A DNA stretch of 64,000 nt from Mycolicibacterium austroafricanum (GTDB lineage Bacteria; Actinomycetota; Actinomycetes; Mycobacteriales; Mycobacteriaceae). Position 1 is the stretch's first letter. Each line of letters opens with the position of its first letter. Shown here in pieces: positions 16,446 through 37,007 of this stretch. The notes beneath the pieces were generated by a model. It was not told the origin of the DNA, did no database searches, and saw only the letters and a program-made list of their open reading frames with translations. A program made the translations under genes and the position numbers. Where the stretch lies: the NCBI RefSeq assembly GCF_902705885.1, contig NZ_CACSIP010000022.1:1-64000 (forward strand), written 5' to 3'.

Positions 16446-17310
16446 TGACTCCGACGGCCTGGTACATCGAACGGACCTCGTCGTAGTCCTCGTCGGTCAC
16501 CGAAACCAGTTTGGCGTTCGCATATTTCGCGTTGTCCTTGCCCTCCAACATGGCAGGCAACAGCGTGTCGAAATGCTCGGTGAAGGTGTCCCGGATGGTG
16601 GCGACGGTCGCCTCGTCGAGACCCGCCCGCCCCATCAACAGATCAGGCGGCAACACCGGGCCTTCGGCGAGCACCCGGTAGTTCGCGGGATCGTCCACGG
16701 CCATGAACTCTTCGTAGTCGTGATATCCGACGCCGACGGCATCGACGTCACCGCGCTTGAGCGATTCGTGTACGGCATCACCGACGGTGAGAACCTCCAC
16801 CTCGGTGGTGGGATCCAGGCCGGCGTCAGCGAGGATCTGAGACGGCCCGAGGTGGCCGCTGGTGGATCCGACATCGCTCATTGCGATCTTGCTGCCGCGC
16901 AACTGGTCGACGTCGGTGATGCCGCTGTCGCTCCGCGTGTAGATCGCGGACCGGTAGCCGTCCCGTTCGATCGCGACGATCGGTTCCGCCCCGGTTTTCT
17001 CGTGGATGACGACGTACTCCGCCGGACCGGTGAACACCACGTCCACCCGGTCGGCTGCCAGCGCTGCTGCGGCGGCCGTTCGGTCGTTGACCGCGAAGAA
17101 GTCGAGGTTCAGCCCCGACTGTTCCTCGAATTCCTCCTCGAAAGCCCCGAACTCCCGCTGTAGCTCCTCGAGGCCCTGGAGATCGGTGACGGTAAGTCGT
17201 AGCGTAGGCCGCTGATCCGGTTGCGCGGTATCACCGCTGCTGCAACCAGACCCGACCGCCGCAGCGGTCAGCAAGGCCATGACACTTGTGATCACGCGGT
17301 GTGCAGACAT
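16417..17310 (-). CDS. phnD: Phosphonate-binding lipoprotein PhnD
   Basis: The periplasmic substrate-binding component of the phosphonate importer, 297 residues. The N terminus MSAHRVITSVMALLTAAAVG ends in a lipobox-like VGSGC, so it should be a membrane-anchored lipoprotein. PhnD-type features include VDVVFTGPAEYVVIHEKTG, LRGSKIAMSDVGSTSGHLGPS and DVDAVGVGYHDYEEF. The ATG at 17310 precedes the signal; a longer reading from 17343 starts inside the predicted operator and was rejected. It is the first gene of the phn operon and diverges from the ABC-F gene. Confidence 0.9.
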   Translation of the reverse strand: MSAHRVITSVMALLTAAAVGSGCSSGDTAQPDQRPTLRLTVTDLQGLEELQREFGAFEEEFEEQSGLNLDFFAVNDRTAAAAALAADRVDVVFTGPAEYVVIHEKTGAEPIVAIERDGYRSAIYTRSDSGITDVDQLRGSKIAMSDVGSTSGHLGPSQILADAGLDPTTEVEVLTVGDAVHESLKRGDVDAVGVGYHDYEEFMAVDDPANYRVLAEGPVLPPDLLMGRAGLDEATVATIRDTFTEHFDTLLPAMLEGKDNAKYANAKLVSVTDEDYDEVRSMYQAVGVNDFSDFLGD

Positions 17311-17339
17311 CGGAATCCCATCTCTTGGCCGGTTTGGCT

Positions 17340-17359
17340 TCATCTAGATGTCTAGATGA
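17340..17359 (-). promoter_or_regulatory. Putative PhnF operator
   Basis: A perfect palindrome with 8-bp arms: TCATCTAG, spacer ATGT, CTAGATGA. It lies 30 bp upstream of the phnD start in the 127-bp divergent spacer. It contains two CTAGATG direct repeats and TCTAGA cores, which resemble half-sites of HutC-family regulators such as PhnF and DasR. Binding by PhnF is inferred from position and motif type. A promoter could not be placed confidently; GTTAAC further upstream is a weak -10 candidate. Confidence 0.6.
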
Positions 17360-17437
17360 GCACTTCGAACTGTGGGTTAACGCCCAGCGACCGCGAGTGC
17401 AAAGCCTAGTGTCGGCCCCGCCTATCATCGGCGGCTG

Positions 17438-19197
<1,760 letters not shown>

Positions 19198-19201
<4 letters not shown>

Positions 19202-20451
19202 CCCATCTCCTGCGTCCGGTTGTGTTGTGTCTGCGCTATTGGCCGCAGCTGGCCGCGTGCTATCTGCTCGGATTCCTGGGTCGCCGGGGTGCCATCGAAC
19301 TGGCGGCTTGGCTCGGGTACGACAACAAGCTGTGGGCGTCGCTGATCATGCCGCTCGCCGGTATGGCCCGCCTGGGGTCCTATGTCGCGATGTTCCTGGT
19401 GTTGCGATCAGGCATTCCCGTGCTGGCGGAACTGCCCCGGCGGTCGGCGCGCCAGATCGACGTGTTCGCCACGGTCATCGTTCCGTTTTTCGCGATCTAT
19501 CTGGCATGGCAGATGTTTCGCGAGGACTGGCTTGCATACGAGGCGGCCACGCTGAACTACATCATCGGCGAGGCCATGATGACGCCGGGAATGACTGAGC
19601 TTCATCCCGACTCGTTACCGGTCAGCACGGCCACCGGCGTGGTGATCGCGGCAGCGCTGCTGGCCCGCTACCTGTTGACGTGGTTCAAGGACAAGCTGCC
19701 GCGCTGGTTCATCGGGGTTCGCATCTATGTCGATGCGCTGTGGGTGTTCCTGGTGCTGACCTTCTCGGTGAATCAGGGTCTGACGATCCTGCTGAACCCC
19801 GCGGGCTGGCTTGCACAACGTCGGATCGTGGTGTGGTTCAACGACACCAGGGAAGCGGCGTTCTCCCACTTTCAGCTGCTCGAATCGGTGTGGGACGCCG
19901 CCATGTGGGCGCTGCGCACGGTCCTGGGCGGCGCCGCGGTCCCGCTGATCTGGCTGGCCCTGGCCGGCATCGTGTACGGGGTCTCGGCGACGGCGGATTG
20001 GCGGTCGACGGTGCGTGAGGTCGCCGGCAAACGCGTGCACACCCGATGGGGGCGGGTTCCTAAAAAGCTCCGCAAGGAGTTCAGCCAGTACACGGAAACA
20101 CAGCTGGGGAAGTTCAAACCGATCGCGGACTCGGCGAAGCTCCTGCTGCACGCCGGTGTGCTGGCGCTGTCGCTGTATGTGTTGGCCTATCTCGGCCTGG
20201 CGTGGCTGGAGATGTCGGGCAGTTTCTACCGGCCTCAGCTGGGGTCGGGATACCTGTACCGCGGCATGGCCTGGCTGATCGGGCCACGCCCCTTTCTGTT
20301 CTGGGACGGAGCCATCAACGCGTTGTCGCTGATCTCACTGCTCATCATCGAGCCGCTGCGGATCTGCCTGATCGCCTCGATGCTGGCGTACTGCCTGCAG
20401 CGCGCTCCTACATCTGCAACCGCACCAGAATCGCCCCGCCCAGCGTCGTGA
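19198..20451 (+). CDS. Polytopic membrane protein, function unknown
   Basis: A 417-residue integral membrane protein with about eight hydrophobic segments, roughly at residues 14-30, 45-68, 85-105, 140-160, 172-195, 235-262, 318-342 and 375-405. A basic cytoplasmic stretch (HTRWGRVPKKLRKEFSQYTE) lies between segments 6 and 7. I do not recognise the family. The ATG at 19198 overlaps the ABC-F stop by 4 nt, so the two are translated together. Its end overlaps the convergent exported-protein gene by 44 nt. Confidence 0.8.
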
Positions 20452-20920
20452 CGTCAACGGCGGTCGGCACGGTGTCGGTGGGATGCAGGAAAGCCCACTG
20501 CAAGGGTCCGGGTTTGGTGCAGTTGAAACCAGCGCCCGGAGCCATCGGTATCGAGTAGGTGATGGGCGTTTGGCTGCGCCAACGATGTTCGCCGTCGGTG
20601 AGGACCCCTTGACATGACTGGTCGGGTGGCGTCACACCGGTGCGCTCGACCGTCACCAGGGTCAGCACGGTGCCCTTCGGCAATGGCGGCGCATAGGGCG
20701 CCGGGCTCTGGCCGAAATGCTTCACCTCACCGATCGACCAGGTCTGCCCGTCGATGGTCTGCGATTGCCGCGCGGCCACGACATGCCCTGGACGGACGGT
20801 GTCGCGGTAGAGCTCCCACGGCGGCCATATGTCAACGAGGGCGTAGCCGGTCAGCGCGGCGGCGGCCACGATGGCCCCGATCAGATTGCGCTGCCACAGC
20901 GGCAGCGGGCGGCGGATCAT
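20408..20920 (-). CDS. Membrane-anchored extracytoplasmic protein, function unknown (cassette gene 3)
   Basis: A 170-residue protein. Positive residues MIRRPLPLWQR precede one hydrophobic segment (NLIGAIVAAAALTGYALVDI) that serves as signal anchor. The rest is extracytoplasmic and beta-rich, with two cysteines (SCQGVL, FNCTKP) that could form a disulfide. Its ATG overlaps the stop of the next gene by 4 nt. It is the third member of a coupled set of three similar-looking proteins. The family is not recognised. Confidence 0.75.
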   Translation of the reverse strand: MIRRPLPLWQRNLIGAIVAAAALTGYALVDIWPPWELYRDTVRPGHVVAARQSQTIDGQTWSIGEVKHFGQSPAPYAPPLPKGTVLTLVTVERTGVTPPDQSCQGVLTDGEHRWRSQTPITYSIPMAPGAGFNCTKPGPLQWAFLHPTDTVPTAVDVTTLGGAILVRLQM

Positions 20921-21483
20921 GAACCCACCCGGACGGGTTCCAGTGCCACCGGATCGTCGTGGCGGGCATCGGAGATCGGGATCGACACCACGAGGCGGGA
21001 GTCGAGGCGGCCGTCGCCCTGCGAGACTCGCAGTGTCACCGGGACCGATCCATCGAGCAGGTCCGGCGCCACGTCGAACACCCAGGAGCCGCGCTGCTCG
21101 ATCCCGGGCGCCAGCTCGGTACCCAGCGGTGTGGGCAGGAACCGGTCGGAGGGGATGTAGGTGTTCGGGCCGACGCGAAGGTCCGCGTTCGGTTTGACGA
21201 ACTCCGACGTGGCGGACAGTTCGGCGTCGACGACCACCCATTCGCCGACGGCCGGCACCGGCGGCTTCGACGGCTTCTTCACCTGAGGACCGACCCGCAC
21301 TCCGGTCACGGTCATCTCGATGGCGCGTCCGCCGACGCGTTCCCCCATCGCGCCGTGGACGTCGATGGGTCCGTACACGTCCATGGGCTCGGGGAGGTGG
21401 TGCCACACGGTTGCGGCGGCGGCCACCGCGGCGACGGTCAGCAGCGCGGGCACCGCTGTGCGCAGTCGCGTGCCCGCCGTCAC
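20917..21483 (-). CDS. Membrane-anchored extracytoplasmic protein, function unknown (cassette gene 2)
   Basis: A 188-residue protein starting at GTG 21483 (VTAGTRLRTAVPALLTVAAV), with one N-terminal hydrophobic anchor and no further membrane segment. The body is beta-rich: IEMTVTGVRVGPQV, VVVDAELSATSEFVKP, SWVFDVAPDLL and SVPVTLRVSQG. This layout resembles DUF4352-like immunoglobulin-type extracellular domains, a tentative comparison. GTGA overlaps with the upstream gene and ATGA with the downstream one show tight coupling of all three genes. Confidence 0.75.
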   Translation of the reverse strand: MTAGTRLRTAVPALLTVAAVAAAATVWHHLPEPMDVYGPIDVHGAMGERVGGRAIEMTVTGVRVGPQVKKPSKPPVPAVGEWVVVDAELSATSEFVKPNADLRVGPNTYIPSDRFLPTPLGTELAPGIEQRGSWVFDVAPDLLDGSVPVTLRVSQGDGRLDSRLVVSIPISDARHDDPVALEPVRVGS

Positions 21484-22070
21484 TGCGCGCCCCCGACGGG
21501 GACGACGACCTCGCCGTACTTGGTCTCGCTCTCCAACCACAGCTCGCCGTAGATCACGAATCCCTGCTTGAACGTCTTCTGCCACACCCGCAGGGTGGCG
21601 AAATCGCCGGGAGCAAGGGCATCTTCGGGCACCTCCCACACGAACGCGAGTTGTTCCTCCAGGCCCGCCCCCAGCGTGATGATGTGGGAACTGTCGGCGA
21701 GACGCATCACCCCGACGAGTTGACTGTCGGGTTGGTCACGAAGATCGAACTCGTTCGCGAGGCGACCCGGAATGGTGCCGTCGTTGCGTAGGGTCGCCAC
21801 CACACCGAGATAGGCCCTGCCCGGTTTTGCGGGCGCCACAACGCGGCTTCCGGCGCGCACTTCGGGGACCACCCTGGCCCGGTCGATCGTCAGGGTGAAC
21901 TCTCCGTCGCTGAACTTCTCGCCCGGCTTGAACGACGTCACTGACGTGTTGACGGTGTCGAGGCCGCCGAAGAGCGCCGCGATCGCCAGAATCACCGCGA
22001 CGCCCGCCTTCCGCCATTGACGCAGCTCACGCTCGGACAGCCATCGCCGCGCGCGCTGACCCACGTCCAT
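21480..22070 (-). CDS. Membrane-anchored extracytoplasmic protein, function unknown (cassette gene 1)
   Basis: A 196-residue protein, first of the coupled set of three. A basic cytoplasmic tail (RARRWLSERELRQWRKAG) precedes one hydrophobic anchor (VAVILAIAALFGGL). The extracytoplasmic part has a beta-sandwich look: FTLTIDRARVVPEV, RAYLGVVATLRNDGTIPGRL and FATLRVWQKTFKQGFVIYGE. It is similar in plan to gene 2 of the set and may be a DUF4352-like fold. It begins 22 nt upstream of argH's 3' end on the same strand, so it lies downstream of the arginine operon. Confidence 0.75.
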   Translation of the reverse strand: MDVGQRARRWLSERELRQWRKAGVAVILAIAALFGGLDTVNTSVTSFKPGEKFSDGEFTLTIDRARVVPEVRAGSRVVAPAKPGRAYLGVVATLRNDGTIPGRLANEFDLRDQPDSQLVGVMRLADSSHIITLGAGLEEQLAFVWEVPEDALAPGDFATLRVWQKTFKQGFVIYGELWLESETKYGEVVVPVGGAQ

Positions 22071-22092
22071 ACCCGTGGATGCTAGCGACCCG

Positions 22093-24787
<2,695 letters not shown>

Positions 24788-24812
24788 AACAAACTCCTTC
24801 TTCAGTGTTACT

Positions 24813-27407
<2,595 letters not shown>

Positions 27408-27411
<4 letters not shown>

Positions 27412-28276
27412 GTGCCGACCACCTTTGTGCCGGCGCCGCCGTCGGTAAACAGTTCGACCAACACACAGTGTTCGACGCGGCCGTCGATGACGTGTGCGCT
27501 CGGGACACCGCCACCGACCGCGCGCAGGCAGGCTTCGATCTTGGGCACCATGCCCTCCTCCAGGGTCGGAAGTAGTTGTGTCAATGCCGCGGCGTCGATC
27601 TCGCTGACCAGTGAGCCGCGATCGGGCCAGTTGGTGTACAGGCCCTCGACGTCGGTGAGCATCAACAGTTTCTCAGCACCGAGCGCCTCGGCGAGCGCCG
27701 CCGCCGCGGTGTCGGCGTTGACGTTGTAGACCACGCCGTCGGCGTCGGGGGCGATCGTCGACACGACGGGGATGCGGCCTGCGTCGATGAGGTCCAGCAC
27801 AGCGTCGGTGTTCACCCGCGCGACGTCACCGACGAGGCCGATGTCGGTGGCGACACCGTCCACGAGCACGGTGCGGCGCACCGCGGTGAACAGTTGCGCG
27901 TCCTCACCGGTGATGCCGACGGCGTAGGGGCCGTGCGCGTTGATGAGGTTCACCAACTCCCGGCCCACCTGGCCGAACAGCACCATCCGGGCCACGTCGA
28001 GCACCTCGGGAGTGGTGACCCGGAAACCACCCCTGAAATCGCCTGCGATGCCCAGCTTTTTGAGCATGGCACTGATCTGTGGCCCGCCGCCGTGCACTAC
28101 GACTGGGTGGATACCGCAGTTGCGCAGGAAGACCATGTCGGCCGCGAACGCCACCTTGAGCGTGTCGTCGGTCATCGCGTTTCCGCCGTACTTCACCACG
28201 ACGATCTTGTCGTGCAGGGCCTTGAGCCACGGCAGCGCCCCGGCGAGCACCGCGGCCTGCTCGGAGGTCGTCGGAG

Positions 28277-28280
<4 letters not shown>
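27408..28280 (-). CDS. argB: Acetylglutamate kinase
   Basis: Second step of arginine synthesis, phosphorylating N-acetylglutamate; 290 residues of the amino-acid-kinase fold. [10 protein letters not shown] holds the ATP-binding lysine, VVHGGGPQ the glycine loop, and [20 protein letters not shown] the nucleotide site. Such kinases can be feedback-inhibited by arginine; the N-terminal helix typical of that form is present ([20 protein letters not shown]). It overlaps argJ and argD by 4 nt each. Confidence 0.96.
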
Positions 28281-31054
<2,774 letters not shown>

Positions 31055-31061
31055 CCGGCGC

Positions 31062-33547
31062 TCAAGACCGCAGCGCGGCGTTGACCCGGCCCGCCGCCTC
31101 TGCCACGGCGGCGTCGCGCGCGGCACTGGCCTCCTCCTCGGTGAGGGTGCGATCGGGGGCGCGGAACCGTAGCGCCAGTGCCAGCGATTTGCGCCCCTCA
31201 CCGACCTGCGGGCCGGTGTAGACATCGAACAGGCGGACGTCCTCGAGCAGCGGTCCCCCACCCGCGCGCACCGCGTCGACGACGCTCTGGGCCGCGACGT
31301 CGGCGTCGACCACCAGCGCGACGTCCTGGAACACCGCGGGGAACGGCGACACCAAAGGCGCAGGCAGCGTCTCGGTGATCGGAACGACGTCCAGGTCCAG
31401 CTCCAGGGCGCAGCTGCCCTTCGGCAGGCCACAGCGTTCGATCACCGCGGGGTGCAACTGACCGGCGTGGCCCACGGTCGCCGCACCGAGTACCACCTCC
31501 GCACAGCGACCCGGATGCCACGGCAGGTGCTGCGCCGGCCGCAGCGTCAACTCCACCCCGCAGGCCCGGCCGATGATGCGCACCGCCTCGAACGCATCGG
31601 AGGGATGCACCGGGCGGCCAGGACCCCACGGACCCGCGGGCTCGCGCAGGCCGGCGAGCACTGCGGCGACATGCCGCGGTTGCCGGGGCAGCGACGCGTC
31701 CAGAGCCGCGATCTCGTCGTCGGTGGGACGGCGATCATTCGGAATACGCTCGACGGCCCGGGTCTCCGAGGTGGGTATGACCACCTGGGCGATCCCGAAC
31801 AGTGCGACGTCGGTCGCACCCCTGGACACATTGCGCGCCAACGCCTCGAGCAACCCGGGCAGCAGCGTGGTGGCCAACTCGGGCCGATCGGCCTCCAGCG
31901 GGTTGAGCACCCGGGTGGTGCGCCTGCGTTCGTCGTCGGCGGGCAGCCCCCACAGGTCGAAGACGTCGCCGGCGAGGAACGGGGTGGCAAGCACCTCGAC
32001 GTAGCCGCTGAGCGCCAACGACTTCCCGATCGCCCGACGGCGCTTCTGGTCCGGGGTCAGCCCGCGCCCGGCCGGTGCGGGCGGTAGCACCGACGGGATG
32101 ACGTCGAGGCCCTCCAGCCGCATCACCTCCTCGACCAGGTCGGCGGGCTGGCGGATGTCGGGGCGCCAACTCGGCGGTGTGGCCGTCAGCCGGTCACCGT
32201 CGACGACGACATGGGCACCGATCTGTGTCAGCCTCTTCTGCGCGACACCGGCGGGGTACGACACCCCCGCGGTGCGATCGGGCAGGTCGACGGGCATGCT
32301 CACCGGCGGATGTGACCAATTGTCCGCGGGCGGGTCCCCGCGCCAGTCGGTGAGCGTGGGTTCGACTGTGCCGCCGGCTATCTCGGCGAGCAGTGTGGCG
32401 CAGCGGTCCAGCGCCGCGACCGACACCGCGGGGTCGACGGTGCGTTCGTAGCGGCGGCCGGCCTCGCTGTGCAGGTGCAGACGCCGCTGGGTGCGCGACA
32501 CCGCGGCGGGATCCCACACCGCGGCTTCCAGCAGCACGTCGGTGGTGCTGTCGCGGACCTCGGTGGTGCCCGCCCCCATCACGCCGCCGATGGCGGCGGT
32601 GGCGGCGTCGTCGACGATCAGCACGTCAGCAGGGTCCAGGCGGCGGTCGACGTCGTCGAGCGTGACGACCGTCTCCCCCGGTTCGGCGAACCGCACTCGG
32701 AACCCGCCGGTGATCAGGCCGCGGTCGTGGGCATGCATGGGGTGACCCAGTTCCAGCATCACGTAGTTCGTGACATCCACCGCGGGCGAGATCGCCCGGA
32801 TGCCACTGAGTAGCAGTCTGCGCTGAATCCACCACGGCGACACGGCCTTCGGGTCGATTCCGGTGACCGGCCGCAAGCCGAAGCGAAGCACGCCGGTGCC
32901 GGGCTCGATCGCCACCGGCAGCGCCTCGCCCTCGACGGGCAGCGGCGGGACGTCGGCGGGATCGACGTAGTCGAGGTCGTAGGCGTTGGCGATCTCCCGG
33001 GCCAGCCCCCGCACCGACAGGCAGTAGCCGCGGTCCGGGGTGATGGCGAGGTTGAAGACCACGTCGTCGAGGCCGAGCACCTCGGCGGCAGGTGCGCCGG
33101 GTTCCGCGGTGCCCGGTGGCAGCACCAGGATGCCGGAGTGGTCGGAGCCCAGGTTGAGTTCCGACACCGAGCAGATCATCCCGTCGGAGGTGCGGCCATA
33201 GGTCGTACGGGTGGCGATCGTGAAGTCACCCGGCAGCACGGTGCCCGGTAGCGCCACCACGACCAGGTCACCTACGGCGAAGTTGGTGGCACCACAGACG
33301 ATGTCGCGCGGCCCCGGTTCTCCGACATCGACCTTGACCGCCCTGATGGGCTTCTTGAACTCGGTGAGTTCCTCGATCTCGGCCACCCGGCCCACCGTCA
33401 GCGGACCGCTGACGGGGCCGGCCGGGATGACCTCTTCGACCTCATGGCCGATGCGGATCAGCGTGTGTTCGAGTTCGTCCGGGGACACGTCCCAGCCCGG
33501 CGTGCCGGCTCGGACGATTTCGCGCAGCCAGCTGTAGAGAAGGCGCA

Positions 33548-33548
<1 letters not shown>
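31062..33548 (-). CDS. pheT: Phenylalanyl-tRNA synthetase beta subunit
   Basis: The large subunit of the alpha2beta2 PheRS, 828 residues. An N-terminal tRNA-binding (OB) domain spans about residues 43-155 ([29 protein letters not shown]). B3/B4 editing and B5 domains follow, then a class II-like core and a C-terminal anticodon-binding B8 domain ([20 protein letters not shown]). Its ATG overlaps the last base of the pheS stop codon, so the subunits are translationally coupled. Confidence 0.96.
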
Positions 33549-34661
<1,113 letters not shown>

Positions 34662-36245
34662 GTGCTCACCCGGCCCCTCATCGTCGGCGGTGTGTGGGTG
34701 CTCGCGATCACGGCCACCACATTGACGGTCACCCGCAGTGCTTGGTGGGCCGTGCTCGCGGTGATCCTGCTGGTGGCGGCCGCGCTGGGAACGTGGGATC
34801 TGCTGCAGACGCGGCACACCGTCTTCCGGCTGTATCCGATCCTCGGACGCGCCCGCCCGCTGATGGAGGCGGTCCGCCCGCAGATCCGCCAATACTTCAT
34901 CGAGTCCAACACCGAGGCCTCACCCTTCGACCGCGAGACCCGCGACATGGTCTACGAGCGGGCCGCCGGCACCAAGGGGGACGAACCGTTCGGCACCGAG
35001 CGCGACGTGAACGCCATCGGCTACGAGTTCCTGCGCCACTCACTTCGAGCGCGGTTCGCCGACGACCTCGATCCCCGTGTCCGGCTGGGCGGCACCCGCT
35101 GCACCCAGCCCTACGACATCGCGCTTCTGAACGTCTCGGCCATGAGCTTCGGGGCGTTGTCCGCCAATGCAATCGAGGCGCTCAACACGGGAGCCGCCCG
35201 CGGGGGCTTCGCCCATGACACCGGTGAGGGTGGGATCAGTCCCTATCACCTCCGCGGCGGTGGAGACCTGATCTGGGAAATCGGTTCCGGATACTTCGGA
35301 TGCCGGGGCGACGACGGCCGCTTCGATGCCGCGCAGTTCACCGAGAAGGCCCGGCTGCCCTCGGTGAAGGCCGTGTCGGTGAAACTGTCGCAGGGGGCCA
35401 AACCGGGTCTCGGTGGGGTGCTGCCCGGCGCCAAGGTCAGCGCGGAGATCGCCGCCACCCGCGGCGTGCCGGTCGGACGAACGGTGATCTCCCCGCCGGC
35501 ACACAGCGCGTTCGGCACCCCGATCGAGTTCGCGGAGTTCATCGCGACGCTGCGCACACTCTCGGGCGGCAAGCCCGTGGGATTCAAACTCTGCGTCGGG
35601 GCGCGCTCTGAGTTCCTGTCGATATGCAAGGGCATCCTGGCCACCGGTCTCGCGCCGGACTTCGTGATCGTCGACGGCGCTGAGGGTGGAACGGGTGCAG
35701 CGCCACAGGAATTCGAGGACCACGTCGGCATGCCGTTGACCGATGGACTGATGTTGGTGCACAACAGCCTGGTGGGCACCGGGCTGCGCGACCAGATCAA
35801 GATCGGCGCGTCGGGCAAGGTGGCCAGTGGCGTCGACATCGTCAGTCGCGCCTGCCAGGGCGCCGATTTCACGTTGTCGGCGCGGGCGATGATGTTCGCG
35901 GTCGGCTGCATCCAAGCGCTGAAGTGCAACACCAACCACTGCCCGACCGGGGTGGCCACTCAGGATCCTGCGCGCACCAGAGCCCTCGATGTCTCCGACA
36001 AGAGCACCCGAGTGTTCAACTTCCAACGCGCCACCGTGGCGAGTGCCGCGCAGATCGTGGCGTCGATGGGGCTGGCAGGATTCCACGAACTCTGCCCCGC
36101 CATGCTCAACCGCCGCGTGGAGGGCCAGCGTTCCCGCACCTACGCCGAGATCTACGACTGGCTGATGCCCGGCGAGCTGCTCGAGGATCCGCCGGAGTCC
36201 TGGCGGTCCGACTGGATCGAAGCCTCCGCCGACGAGTTCCGCTGA
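34662..36245 (+). CDS. FMN-binding glutamate-synthase-like protein
   Basis: A 527-residue protein: two N-terminal hydrophobic segments (about 6-23 and 27-44), then the FMN-binding TIM barrel of the glutamate synthase large-chain family. Visible are NVSAMSFGALSANAIEALNTGA, DTGEGGISPYHLRGG, FVIVDGAEGGTGAAP and the iron-sulfur cysteines C416, C422 and C427 (CIQALKCNTNHCPTG). It lacks the glutamine amidotransferase and C-terminal domains of true GltB, so glutamate synthesis is unproven; stand-alone relatives act in amino-group or methylamine metabolism. The GTG at 34662 fits the leaderless promoter just upstream. Confidence 0.88.
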   Translation: MLTRPLIVGGVWVLAITATTLTVTRSAWWAVLAVILLVAAALGTWDLLQTRHTVFRLYPILGRARPLMEAVRPQIRQYFIESNTEASPFDRETRDMVYERAAGTKGDEPFGTERDVNAIGYEFLRHSLRARFADDLDPRVRLGGTRCTQPYDIALLNVSAMSFGALSANAIEALNTGAARGGFAHDTGEGGISPYHLRGGGDLIWEIGSGYFGCRGDDGRFDAAQFTEKARLPSVKAVSVKLSQGAKPGLGGVLPGAKVSAEIAATRGVPVGRTVISPPAHSAFGTPIEFAEFIATLRTLSGGKPVGFKLCVGARSEFLSICKGILATGLAPDFVIVDGAEGGTGAAPQEFEDHVGMPLTDGLMLVHNSLVGTGLRDQIKIGASGKVASGVDIVSRACQGADFTLSARAMMFAVGCIQALKCNTNHCPTGVATQDPARTRALDVSDKSTRVFNFQRATVASAAQIVASMGLAGFHELCPAMLNRRVEGQRSRTYAEIYDWLMPGELLEDPPESWRSDWIEASADEFR

Positions 36246-36256
36246 CCCGCTGCCCA

Positions 36257-36323
36257 CCCGCCGGAACGGTATTCCAGCAGGGCCTCTCTCGGCATTTCGC
36301 TGCCGGAATACCGTTCCGGCGGG
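36257..36323 (+). repeat. 19-bp perfect inverted repeat (long hairpin)
   Basis: Arms CCCGCCGGAACGGTATTCC (36257-36275) and its exact reverse complement (36305-36323) enclose a 29-nt loop; four more base pairs form inside after one mismatch. It starts 12 nt after the stop of the flavoprotein gene. It could be a transcription terminator without a U-run, or a mobile palindromic repeat. The remaining sequence up to 36491 holds only a short imperfect repeat around 36410-36426. Confidence 0.85.
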
Positions 36324-36491
36324 GCACAAACCGCCGTGTTTCTGCCAGCGAGCGCGCAATTCCTGCCACCGGAATTAAACCCCTGACCTGCTGGTTTAAG
36401 CCACCAGAACCACAAGAAAACACCACAAAGCGTCGAAACCGCGAGATTCGCTCCACGGCTCCGATCCGACACAGAGGGAAGAGCACAAACA

Positions 36492-36818
36492 ATGAAGAAC
36501 ATCACCACCACCGCCATCACCGCCGCCACCGCCGCTGGATTCGCCGCCGCCTTCATCGGGCTGGCCGGCCCCGCCGCCGCCGGACCCTGGCCCCCCAAAG
36601 CCGCGCCCTCCGGCAACAGCGCAGCGGACACCATCGCCGCACTCGAAGCCGACGGCAACCGCGTCATCGTCAACCGCCAAAGCGCCACCGCACTCGACAA
36701 CGCCGACGTCGTCTCGGTGCGCCAGGGCCAGCCCATCCGCGAGTACGTCTGGGACGCCCAGGGCGACGACCGCGTCCTGCGGACCACCGGCAACGTCGTC
36801 TTCGTCGACGTCAAGTAA
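36492..36818 (+). CDS. Small secreted protein, function unknown
   Basis: A 108-residue protein with a clear signal peptide (MKNITTTAITAATAAGFAAA, continuing to AGPAAAGPWPP, cleavage likely near residue 30). The mature part of about 78 residues contains ADTIAALEADGNRVIVNRQS, a pattern seen in small exported mycobacterial proteins, and no cysteine. It ends 12 nt before a strong terminator and appears to be a single-gene unit. Codon use is extremely C-rich at third positions, consistent with high expression. Confidence 0.85.
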   Translation: MKNITTTAITAATAAGFAAAFIGLAGPAAAGPWPPKAAPSGNSAADTIAALEADGNRVIVNRQSATALDNADVVSVRQGQPIREYVWDAQGDDRVLRTTGNVVFVDVK

Positions 36819-36830
36819 CCCGCACAGAAC

Positions 36831-36863
36831 AAGGGGCACCTCCATCAGGAGGTGCCCCTTTCT
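36831..36863 (+). terminator. Rho-independent terminator
   Basis: A perfect 13-bp stem AAGGGGCACCTCC/GGAGGTGCCCCTT with a 4-nt loop (ATCA) is followed by TTT. It is the clearest intrinsic terminator in the window and ends the secreted-protein gene. Confidence 0.9.
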
Positions 36864-37007
36864 GCTACCGGCGATCGACACCGGAGCACGGTGTCCGCAC
36901 GCGCTCACCCACTCGCGTCAGGGAGTGAGCTCCTCTTCGCAGATGTCACTGAACACTTTGGCCAGCTACGTGATTCGCCACGCTCAGCCCCGGACGCGGC
37001 AAGGACG

